A DNA stretch of 64,000 nt, taken from the NCBI GenBank assembly GCA_013396995.1, contig VWZP01010162.1, positions 744,001 to 808,000 of the forward strand. Direction: 5' to 3'. Source of the DNA: Dicaeum eximium. Taxonomy: Eukaryota; Chordata; Aves; Passeriformes; Dicaeidae. Positions 12,893 to 24,700 of the stretch are shown here, piece by piece; within the stretch, counting starts at the first letter, position 1; every line of letters begins with the position of its first letter. The notes below the pieces were generated by a model. It did no database searches and was not told the DNA's origin. It was given only the letters and a program-made list of their open reading frames with translations. Position numbers and translations under genes: made by a program.

Positions 12893-13555
12893 AACCATCA
12901 TAGAGTTATTAAGGTTGGAAAAGACATCCAAGATCATCAAGTCCAGCCTGTGACCAAACACCACCATGTCAATTAAACCATAGCACTAAGTGCCACATCC
13001 AGTCAATCCTTAAATACTTGCAGACAGGGTGACTCCACCTGATTTCCTTGGGCAGCCAGTTCCAATGCTTGACAACCCTTTCAGTGAAGATTTTCTTCTT
13101 GATGTCCAACTTGAACCCTCGCTCTCGCAGTTTGAGGCCATTTCCTCTGGTCCTGTTGCTACTTACTCAGGAGAAGGGGCTGACCACCTCTTGGTTGCAG
13201 GCTCCTTTCAGGGAGTTGTAGAGGGTGGTGCAGTCTCCCCTGAGCTTCCTCTTCTCCAGGCTAAATAACCTCAGCACCTCCAGCCACTTCTAATATGTTC
13301 TCTAGACCCTTCACCAGCTCTGTTCTCCTTCTCTGGATATGCTCCAGCCCCTCAATGTCCTTCTTTTAGTGAGGGGCTCAGAACTGGGCACAGGGGCCTC
13401 ACCAGTGCCAAGTACAGAGGGACAATCACTGCCCTGGTCCTGCTGGCCACACTATTCCTGATACAGGCCAGATGCCATTGGCCTTCTTGGCCACCTGGGC
13501 ACAGCTGGCTCGTGTTCAGCTGCTGTGGACCAGAACCCCCAGGTTCTTTTGTGCT
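12893..13555 (-). mobile_element. CR1 LINE, 5'-truncated, with intact 3' end
   Basis: Minus-strand CR1. The 3' end lies at the low coordinate, where the + strand reads CATCATAGAGTTATTAAGGT, the reverse complement of the CR1 tail. Minus-strand translation gives LFSLEKRKLRGDCTTLYNSL (about 13,215-13,260), then, after a frameshift, GLKLRERGFKLDIKKKIFTE and HWNWLPKEI (about 13,040-13,145), which are the C-terminal blocks of CR1 ORF2. The 5' truncation is near 13,555. A plus-strand frame at 13,029-13,268 is simply the antisense of this region. Stops and frameshifts make it non-coding. This is a separate insertion from the fragment at 10.1-10.9 kb, because the order of parts does not fit one element. 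Confidence 0.9.
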
Positions 13556-13559
13556 GATT

Positions 13560-16500
13560 GCATGGAGCTTAGTAAGATAAATTTGTTATTTGTAAAGGAT
13601 ATACAGTGCCTGACAGATTAAAGAAAACAAGCCCTGATGGCAAATTCTAAACTAATAAATTGTATGTTATTGATACTTGGCATTTTCTCTGGATTGTTGT
13701 AAAGTTCAGGAATATTTGTTGAGATCCTAGTGCAGTCACAAATATAATCACAGACATTGCCTCTAGATATTGATTAGCTGCAGAACCATCTTTTTTTGTG
13801 TGCTTTTATTGTGTGATGAAGCTGTACAAAATCCAGCCAAAGTCATACTGGTACTTCCCCCACATGTTGGTATATATATTTGTTGACCAAGTTACTCGAA
13901 ATGCACATGGGCACACTAAATCTTTGTTTCTCAGCAAGGAGTAAATTAAAAAGTCAGATTTTATAGGGTTAATTCTCTGTATAGAAGGATGATATTGGCT
14001 GATTTTATTTATGTCTATAATTCATACAAGGGATGCCTTAGACATTGGATATTTTTTATATGCAGGAATCCAACCTATGTCAATTGGGGTAGATGTAAAA
14101 TATGATCCCCACTATTTGTGGTCACTAAAGGACCATTTTTTATAAATCTGCTGATGTAAGTTTCTCCTTGGCTTTACAAGTGGCCTGCCTTAACTGTACC
14201 TTTCATGATCACAGTTTTCTAAATTATTTCCCAACATTCTCCTTAAAAAAAAATTCTATGGCAATATTTTTGTTACAGCTGTCCCAAATATTTTAATAAT
14301 AATCAAGAGATTTCTGTACATATAGCAGTTTGAGACCTGTCAGATGGGAGGTACTTCAGTAAGAAAAGGCAGTATTTTTATAACTGTTAATGGTTTTTTT
14401 AGGGGAGTGGTATTATAATTTCAGAAAGTTCTGACTTTTCACATGCAATATGATCACCTTCTGTTGGTATGTTATATTAAATAAAACCAATTTCAAGTCT
14501 ATAATGCATTCCCTTTTTAATGGGATCCACATCAAAATAGAAAATGATCACTTTAAGAACTTAGAGGAGGTAGTAGTACTTATGAAATTGTTCTCATAAT
14601 TCTTATGGCATTTTTTTCTGTGTCTCAGTGAGGTGAATGCAAAGATGAAATTATCTTTTACAATCAGCATTACTTAGAATCTTGAGGTCTATGCTATATT
14701 TATTCCACTGTACCACCAATATACAATGATTTAAACATTTGTTTTGGCTTTTAATCTTTGCTCATATATATACACCTGCAAAATAAAAACCAGTGGAGTA
14801 TGCATACCCATAAATCTGTCCAACCTTCCACTCTTCTGAGATATTTCAGTAAAGGCTTGACGCTTGTAATCAGAGCTAGGTTTGGATGCTGCCTTCAATT
14901 CATTTAACAAACACCCTTCCCCCTCTTCTCCATATTCCAGCCTCCCTCTTTGTTTCATTTTTAAACTTGAAGGTTTCAAGGAGCAGAGAAGTCCTTTGAA
15001 GGTGCCCGAGGAAGAAGCCTGGCAGCAGTAAGAGGTGCATTCTTAGACTAAACATCAGTTATTTTCTTTTGCACCATAAGCATGCTGATTTAATATATTT
15101 AATGTACTTGTACTGTATTGAACATTGCATAGTTTTTACTCCTCAGAGCTTCCTATCTCTAAACACTTTGTGATGCCTACTCCATCTTTTCAGCTACTGC
15201 TACCCCACAGTGCCTTCTTAGCTCTGCCCTGGGAGGCTCTGCTGGGCTGGTCAAGCCTGGTGAGGTACTGGGATGACCCAACATCTGCCCTGCAAATACT
15301 TAAAGCCAGTTTCAAAGATGGTGATGATTTCCTCATGAAATGGTTAATGATGCAATACAGGGCAGTGGCCACAGATCACAGCTCACAAGGTCTGATCTGG
15401 ACATTGGGAAAAACATCAGGAGGACATTGCAGGACTGAATACCTTGCCCAGAGAGACCATGAACTTTCTACACCTTGCCTCTTAGTACCATAAGAGAGCA
15501 GAACTATGAACCAGGACCTTAGCAGAGCACTCAGCTCTGCAGGCAGGAGGAGACCACCAATGTCTCCCAGGCCACCTGGAGACACACAGCCATGCCAGGA
15601 CAGTGTGGTCAGTGGTGGAAAGGGTAGTCATGGGCTTATGGGGATCTTTGAGATCAGATGGGGTTTTGAAAGCTATTGGATGATTCAGAGATGTATTTGT
15701 CTGTGAAGGATGGGAAAGCTTGCACAGGGTTTATTTTTTCACAGGACTCTTCCTTGCAGTCTCACTTCCTTGTATTTAAACAGTATTGAAACTGAAATAG
15801 GAAAAAAGATGTATTCCATAGAAAGGACAGCATTTAAAACTGTATAGCAATTGGTCTGGCTAGGCAAATGCTCAGTTAAGCCAATGCTATGTGGTGTGTT
15901 CAGTAAAGAGAGTTCATGGATTGAAACATTAAACTGACCTCTGTGTAATCTGTTTGTGCAGGTCCATTGGTCAATAATTTCTATTTAACCCAGAGAAAAT
16001 GTCTCAATTGAAAGGAATGATTTCAGTTTAGTTACTCTGGATTTGAACAGTGTAGCTGAGATCAGAACCTGGCCCAGAGGCTATAGGAATAAATGGGATT
16101 GGGAAGATATATTGTTTTGAAAAGGAAAAGGTAATTTGATATACTGGGCAGCAGGAGAACTATTACTGTGATTAAAGGCATTTTTCCTTCTAAGTTTGTG
16201 TTTGCAGGATATATTATTTATTGCTGGGATATGGCAGATTATTAGATCTTTCAAATCATTTTGGTATTTGATTATGGAGCCAAGTTTCCCTTTTGAGATT
16301 TTAGAGTGCTTTTTTGTTCAGCACAGAATTGTCATTGGTTTGTGTTCTTTGAAAAAATAAATGCTTTTTTGTTATTATTTCCAATATTGAAGAATGAAAG
16401 TTGTATCATATTGGGAAATGTTTCCTTCTTCTAGGATGACATGTTCTTACTCTTTGAAAGGTAAAGGTAAAAAATAAGCCCAGATACCATTTTTTCTAGT

Positions 16501-18640
16501 TCCCCAGAAATTTAAGGGCTAATTAAATAAATGATCAGGTATTAAAAACTTTCTTCCTTTCATTTTTCAAAGTTGTAAGTTCTTGCCTCCTAATTTTTTC
16601 AGATTACTTATTCCATATCTCATATTTCTCTTGGAATTTGGTCATACAGCAGAAGATTCTGCTGTAATGGACTAAATTTAAATGGCAGAGAATATTAAGA
16701 ATATCACTAGATTTAAGTTGCCATCACATAATAAGCCTTTTAAGTTCTTGTCACATGGAGCAAACAAATCATTAGAAGTTATCTGACAGACACCACTGCC
16801 TGAGCACCATAGATTTGTCTCTTTCATTTGCCCTTGGGTAAAAAACCAAAAAACCCACAGAACATTTTCTGTCAAAGCAGGCTTTGGACAAAACCAGGTT
16901 GATTAACAGTCTTTTCACAGAGATCAGTTCCATTCCCACTGAAACATTCCATGACAACTCATCCATTTCTAGTGTTTCTTTTTTGTGGGAAAATTTTGAA
17001 ATCATGAGGTTTGACTTCACCATTTCATTTTGTGGGGATTTTGAGCTCATGCATCTTACATTGCAGATGAAGTAGCCTAAGAGTGTGCATCCAGTCGTGT
17101 ATCATTTCTCACTGGACACACAGCACCTGGTTAGGCAAAAGGAACTTGATTGTGTGTAGTGATCTCAGAGCCTTTGTCTGTGGTTTTGGAGGACAAGAGC
17201 TTGAACTGGTCTCTTCAGAGCTCCCAGCACTGATTTTCCATGAGTGTTCAGGACTTGAAGTGCTCTCTTTTAAAGAGAGTAGAAGGGCAAATCCTGTGAA
17301 CCTGGAGAAGTGGCTTGGCCATTTGTCTTTTTAATGTCTTACTGCTGCTTGGTGCTGGAGCCAATCTCTTCCCTCATTTGAGTAAAGCTTTACTGGTGTG
17401 TGTTCCTCGGCTTTATGTGAAATCACCAAGACACACTTTGTGACTTGAAATTTACTTCCACATAAGAAAAAAACTCCTAAACCCCACTGTTTGAAGGGCA
17501 GGGGTTAAAGCTGAGACTGGATTAGTTGTACTAGCCCCAAGCTGCCTGCCTGTGCCAAGGCAGGCAGGAGAATGACACTGGCAACCTGTCCCAGGCAGCA
17601 AGCTGGTGGCAGACTGAGCCTGTGGGGACAGCTGTGTACAAACAGGCCTGAAGGGATCCCACATGTTGGACTCTGGAGAGCCCCTGTGATGCTCCTGTCA
17701 CTAGATGCAATGGACTGAGATGCTTATGTGGTTAGGCATGGCCCTGAGCCTAAGTCCCTAAATCCCTCACAAGGCCTGGGAGGCTCTATCTAGACCATTT
17801 TCTCCCCAAAACCAAACTTTGCAATCTGTTCCATGTTCTGTGTGTGTGTGTGTTAGGAGAGCAAATGGAGTGAGCAAGATAAAGGAAAGCAATTAGATTG
17901 GGCTAAGGTGCTACTTGCATGCAATGTTAAAGAGTCCTGCTATCTCTTTATCTATTTCTAACCACACACAAATTCATGCAATATTTAAAGGAGAGCTCCT
18001 AACCTTTGATACAACAATAATTTAATTTTTCAAGTATATTTATAATGCAAGTTTAATCTGCCAATAGATCTTTTCCAAGAGGCAGAAGGTATGGGAGAAA
18101 AAAGGAGAGATAAAGTCGCTGGAAAAAGATCACAAGGTTGATAACAGAGAAAGCTGCAGTCAAACTTACATGTTTACACACTAAAAAAAGCAGGAGCAGC
18201 ATTTGTTCCCTATGCTTTAGAGATCCTCACTGTGTCTTTGTCATTTCAAAAAAGAAGTCTGTGTTGCTTCTCTCAAAGCACATCTGCAGCCTGCTCTTTC
18301 ACTGAAGAACATGAAATCACACCAGCACAGAGCAAAAGAGAAAAGGGAAGCTGAAAATTTTGAAAGAAAACACAGGAGAGGTGAACTGAAAGAACAGCAG
18401 CTTCAATATTTTCCTGATCCTCTGGTCCACAGTTTTCTGCTCCTCCAAGTGCCCAAACAGATTTATGCCCAACTTAGCTGTGGTGGTTAACCACCTTCTG
18501 CTTTATTTTCCCCTTTATTCCTCCCAGAATTGGACCCACCTGTTAGCCTGAGGTGCTAATCTAGTTGCTAATGCTGGTGTTGTGTCAGGGTGCTGGGGAA
18601 GGGGGCAGAGGGTAAACAAAGCAGAGCTGTGCTTCTGCCT
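13560..18640. other. Gene-free unique sequence
   Basis: No recognisable gene or transposon. The longest frame, 15,125-15,493 (+, 122 codons), overlaps open frames on the minus strand (15,190-15,372 and 15,376-15,585) and has no familiar motif. A small GC-rich hairpin at 17,542-17,567 is listed separately. Confidence 0.55.
17542..17567. repeat. Short perfect inverted repeat (10-bp stem, 6-base loop)
   Basis: CTGCCTGCCT at 17,542-17,551 pairs perfectly with AGGCAGGCAG at 17,558-17,567 around the loop GTGCCA. The pairing does not extend into the flanks, so it is too short for a microRNA precursor. Its function, if any, is unknown. Confidence 0.8.
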
Positions 18641-18647
18641 GCATCTG

Positions 18648-18770
18648 ACTCTGCATCTATATCTATATGTGTATTTGTCTATTCTTACTTCTATATGTAT
18701 TCAGATATCTATTGTCTATGCCTATATCTCTATCATCTATACCAACATACCTAAATCTTTATGTATAGCT
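18648..18770 (+). repeat. Degenerate TATC/CTAT-rich microsatellite
   Basis: About 120 bases built of imperfect CTATAT, ATCTAT and TCTATG units. It is probably an old tetranucleotide repeat that has decayed. A 64-codon plus-strand frame across it is a product of the repetitive sequence. Confidence 0.6.
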
Positions 18771-21700
18771 AGATAGGATTAGCCCTGCTTGCTATCAAAA
18801 TAATAAAAATAGATTTGCCAGCCAATACAAAGAATAAATGATGAAGACAGGACCTGTGTTTGATGTACTGAGAGGTGGGACATTGTTCATTCACCTCTCC
18901 CAGCACCTGGTAGCAGTACTGCACTCACTACAGTTTCCCTGCTCAGCTCTTCCCTTCCTCAGCTCTCCTCTGAGTGTGGCACAGTAAGACTGTCTATGTG
19001 TCCAAACAAGTGATGGGAGAATTTGTTCTAGTAGCACAACATTGAGGCCTTATCTCGGTCTGTATGAAAAAAACATACTCTGCATGGACAAGACCTTGGT
19101 TACTGACCCATCACAGCACATATTTATAGAATATTCCATTACACATCTCCACAGAAACAAGTTTCCCTTTCCCTTGGTTAGTATTTTCTCCTTATTGAAA
19201 GAAGATACACATGAAAATGTTGTTCTTTATTATTATTTCCCCTGAAAGGAGTGCATAGAAAGTCTGTATTGGTGCATTACCAGTGATTTTGTATTGAGTA
19301 GTGACTAACCTGTGACCTGATTTGTACTTGGTGTTCTGCAACAACAAAAGATTTGTAAGTTATGTTTACCACAAGGCACACTTCATACCCATGATAATCC
19401 AAAGTGTTTCAAAACTGTGATATCATCAGTACAGGGATTATATAGGCAATACAACATTATATGCTTTACAGTAGTCTATAGGTCCACAGACAGACACACA
19501 AGTTAAAAAATTTCTGTCAGAAGTTAGCACATTAGTCCCTGAGGGTACCCTTTCCCAAAAAATGCCCAGTAATTTTTAATTAAAATGTCCACATTTCAAA
19601 GTTTCCTGCATGAATTTGTATTCAAGTTAGAAGCATAGGTTTTACTGGAGTAGAGCAGTGCCAGTGCCAAAGCAGGCTCTGTTTGCTTATGAGCTGCAGA
19701 CACTAGATTTAACCTCTCCTACATGTAAAAGAACTGTGCAGGAGATCTATACAAGGACTGTTTCCAAGCATAAAAAACCTCAGATGAAAGGCCAGGTAAT
19801 GGATGAATAATTCAGGTGTACATGATGTACAGAATTGAGTGCTTCTGACTAGGCTGTGAAAACTTCATTTCTCATACATCTTATACTATTTATATGACAC
19901 TGGTGGTTTAATATCTACGTTTTAGTAGGAAAATACCTTCTACAAAAAGCAGCTTGTTTTCTTTTTCTCCATGAAAATAACTAATTCCTCTCTATAATTT
20001 CAGCTATGCAGGTGAACACTGAAGAAAAAAATGTAGCTGTTCAAGGAAATATACAGACTCCTTTGAAAATACCTTTTCTAACCTGAATTTTATCTGCATG
20101 GTCCCATGTCTCTTCTACATGAAAGGATCTCTTCAGAAAAAAGGTACATTTTGGAAAAATATATTGCATCAATCAGTCTTGAGTTTTAAAGTTTCTAGAG
20201 CTTGACACCAACCCTTACAAAGGGGGAGGCAGGGAGGGAGGAAGAGAGAAGAGAAGGAAGAGAAGGCAGAAAGAATCTTGGTAAGCCAGAGCTCCTCTGA
20301 AATCTTGCCTCAAGACTGGATAAATATTTTCTTCACTCTTCTGCTTGGGCTGGATCNGAGCCTGATAATATTGTTATATCTAAAATCATCTGAATAGGAG
20401 AGGAAAAATGTCCTCTCCTTTTAGCCCATCCCTGGATCTATTAAAAACAGAGCAATTTGGTACATGTTACATCCTGACCTACACTGGTCTGAGAAGTGAT
20501 ATATTGCTTCATAAATCATTTGACTTATATACATATTAACCAACTTTATTCTATATATAAAAGAAGAATGATAACAAAGACTGTGTATTATGGGAACGTT
20601 GTTCTATACTTGATCACTTTTAGATGCCATTAAAACAAGCTGTGTTTTTCCTGTATGTAGAATAACTCTCTCAGAAGACTCTATTTTGTTCATTGTATTT
20701 GGCAGTCACAGCCACATAGTAAATGATCACATTATATGCAGCATCCTAATGTGCAGAATGTAAATGCTGAGGAGAATAATGAATAGGGCAATTGGAGAAC
20801 AAAATTACATTTCCTGCTCACGGCTCTGATCAGCCCTAGTTAACACGCTCATAAGTAAAGAGTTAGTTATGGGAAGGTGGTTGGTGATTAAATGAGTGGA
20901 AAACACATCCATTTTTACCAGCAGAAGACTGCTAAATAGATGTGTGTGCATTAGAGCTCCCAGTGGATGAGCTGCACAGGTGAATGTCATCTGGGGTACT
21001 GAATAGCTGTAGTTCATTGAAAGGTCTTTTCCATTGTCATAGTGGTTTCTGCATACCACTCAACATATTTCTTCCCATCCATCTCCAACAGAATTCAAAT
21101 CTCCCACTTGACCTCTACAGAGACTTTTTGTAAGAGTCTCCATTTAATCACATTTCTTTGAGATACTTAACTTCTGAGCTAATGTGGAGAATCAAGAAGT
21201 GTCAATGGTGTTCAGGGAGAAAAAAATTAAACTGACTCCAATATTATTTTGGTATCGTTATCTCCAAAATGACTCTCTCACTTGTGAATAAAAAATGTCC
21301 ACTGATTTCTATCAATGCTATCGATCCTTCCAAGTTCTCCACGCTTCTGAATTGTTCCTGTTCACATTTTTGGGCAAGAACCAGAAAGACACAAGGTAGA
21401 TCTTTGAAAGGGGATGACAGGCATGGTTCATAAGCCAGATTCGTGTCCTCATCAACAGCTACTGTACTGCTACAGCAAAAAATTGCACATTCTCTCAGAT
21501 GTGACAGACTTTGTACAACAAGAAGCTGCCTTTGTGTGGGTTGGCATAAGGGAAGGAAACTGAAGAAACCCTGAAGAGTAGTTACTGTTTTTATCCCAGC
21601 TCCAGCACCCACAGCTAGTTGTGGCACTGCAATGAATGTGGTGGAGGGTTTATATTGCATAGTAATCTCCTACACAAATTTGTTCCTCTCAAATACCAAA

Positions 21701-24700
21701 GGACTGCTTTTCATATCCAATGAAATACATGTCACAGACATGTAACAGTGGGGCCGCAGAGCTTGATGTGCACCACTCATCTGGAAGAGCTTTGCATGTA
21801 ACCACCCTTTAGGCACTGATGTTGTCTAAAATGTGTTTTCATGATGTACCATTCCCTGAGAGCTCCTCTGTGTGGGAAGCTAGAAAGGTGCATATGAACA
21901 AAATAATGGTATTGGTTAAAATGGGTTCATTAAACTACATTGATCCTCATTATAGACATTCTCATTCAACATTAAAACAGCTCTAATTCAATTTAGTTTG
22001 ATCCATTTTGGTACTGAAGTAGAGAAAATTGATTTGCATTTGTTAAGTCCCCAAACATTGCCAAATTCAGGCACTGAGCCTGTGCAGACGTCCTAGTAAT
22101 TACCTGCACACATCTAGATTCCTCTCCCAGGCTGGATTCCCCTAGATCAGCTTGAGCCATTTCTCTGTTTGAAGTGTCTGCTGGGGTTTCACATGAGAAT
22201 GTCTGTTTACATCAGAAAAGACTAACCAGTTGAACTGCTGTGGCTATGTTACCACGTTACTCTTACCTTACAGACTGTTCTAGCCTCATTCTCCTGTGAA
22301 GTATGAACCATAGAATATTTTTTCTATGATTATTATAAGAAGATTAGAGTACTCCTAGAAATGTTTATACTTAAATGGATAAAACCCAAGATTATTCTGG
22401 CAGAATTTAAAACACAAACAGACGTCAAGAAGGATCATGAAGCCTTCAAACATCTTGACTCTGTTAAGACATTTTGGTTTACCATGGGGCAGTTCTATCG
22501 CTACTGTTAGGTTGTCTGTGTTCATAGAAACTGCATTCACACTTCAATAGATAATGCTCTGTATTATCATTGCTTTGGCTAACCAACCAAACGGGAAAAG
22601 CAAGATAATCTAACTGCAAAAACAATTGCACATTTCATACATTTCTGTAAAGGAACACAAGACAGTTAAATCTCATGGGCTCAATCCTGCCTCTAGAAAA
22701 ATCAATGGAATCCTGGTGATTTTGAATTTAAATTGACTCCTACTCCCTGCCTTTCTCTCATCTATCCTTTCTTTCTGTGCCACAATGAGAAGTGGGGCTA
22801 TACTTATGCTACCTCTTCTGTCTAGAAAGAAACTTTTGTGTTTCCTGCTCCTGCAACAGCTCCCTTCAGTACTTTCCCTGATCAGGGAGCTGGGAAATGT
22901 GATGAGAACAACTTGCTCCACTGAGCCAAGGTACTGCACTGTTAAGATTTAAATGGTTATTTTTGGTGGACTTCCAAAGAGCCAGAGAAGCTGTCATGTT
23001 GGAGCTGACTAAGCTGGTACCCAGAAATGAATAAACAAATGGCAGTAAAAATTCCTTCTCACTATGCTGGCTGAATTAAATGATATTGTCAGTTTATTTG
23101 TCTGCTGGTTGCTCTTCTGATCCAATTAAGGCTCTTGTCATGAATTTAAAAGAAAGGATCCCTTTATTGAATTGTGGGAGACTTTTTTTACCTGAGCTAT
23201 TAATAACGCCTTATATTATTAAATCTGGAAGAAATTTCATAAACTGAATTCACCATCACCATGGATACTGCAGTTCATCTGTTTTATCAGTAAATGAAAA
23301 TAGCTCATTTCTTCTTGAGCTTGATTCTCTCTTGAACTGCTCTTTTGGGCCCAATCTATCTGATTCAAAAATCAGGTTAAAAGTTCTGTTGTTCTGAATG
23401 GATCCTGATCAGGCCAATGGGACTCCTTAAGACAGTATGCACTAGCAGGATTATTCCCTTTCTGGCTTGTATCCATTGGTGCAACACTGCTCCTTCTTCA
23501 CCAAATACTGTAGTATATCCTAACAAACACATTTTCTGTGTAATTTATAGTTATCCCCAAGAAACTGAGAAAAAAACCCACACAAATTAATTTTTCTCCA
23601 AATGAAATTTCCAGAATTAAATAGCTCTGTCCAAATCTTTTTAGTTGTAGTTTTGATTATATCTTTCACCTTCTTCCAAACTATTTTTTCCTCCTCTTCT
23701 TAATTTGTGTTTAAAGTACAACACAGTTAATTTTTAAAAGATGTGGGAAATGAATGTGAACTGAAGGTCATTCAGGGAAAATCTGAAATTAAAAAGGAAC
23801 TTTGAAGCATAACCCAAACAAACCAAACATTAATCTAAGGAGGAAAATATTAATAAGCCTGTATGAAGAATGTATTCCTTTTGTTTCCAAGCTAAATCAC
23901 AGGCCTACCTAGCCGAAAGGCGAAGATGGCTCATCTGTTAAATAGCTATTTGAGCTATCTGATATATGATGATTAATTATAATATGCAAAGTTTGTCCCA
24001 GGTGTACAGACCTCATAAAGCTGAAGACAACACAAGTGCATTATTAGCTCCCATCACAGTGGTAGAATAAGCCAATTTGACCTACTGATAAATTTTTATT
24101 TATATATATATATACATGTGATTATGATGAGTGTTCTTACAGTATGTAGAGACAGAATTTAAGTATTCATGTTTTTATCTGTAGTCCTTCATTTGGTTTA
24201 GTTGGAAAATGTAATGCTTGATTTGCCAACAAATCTAGAAAATATGGTTCCAGACTCAGATATCTTTACTGCATTACATACTGAGGCTGCCCCTGGGAAG
24301 GTATTTATTTCTTTTCTCCTTGTCAATAATGAATGACCCTACAAAGCAGAAACCTTATTAGAGTCTATGTTTAATGATTGCCCCAGTGATATGAGCGGTC
24401 TGGTAACAAATTGAAATGTCAGACACTCTATGACCCTCTAATAATATTGAAATCTGCCAGCCCCTATTAAACTGCCTTCAGACTGTATTATCCTGTGGTA
24501 ATAGATCAGCTACTTACCCTAACTAATACAGTTATCACGTGGGACACTGCAGAACAATTCTTTTAATCAGAAGAGTCAAAAAAGGAGTGGAACAGTGGGT
24601 AAAAATGAAGTATTGGCAGCATAACAAGTCAGGATGAACCCACTTCATTAAGGTGGAAAACTACCCGTAAAGAAGGCTGTGATTGATCTTCATTCTGGTG

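Noticed and set aside
13029..13268. 79-codon + strand frame
   Set aside because: It is the antisense of the CR1 C-terminal region on the minus strand.
15125..15493. 122-codon + strand frame
   Set aside because: Overlapped by minus-strand frames, no known motif, and no evidence of splicing or conservation from the sequence alone.
22309..22330. CATAGAATATTTTTTCTATG palindrome
   Set aside because: Only a 7-bp stem in AT-rich DNA; expected by chance and not a CR1 tail pair.
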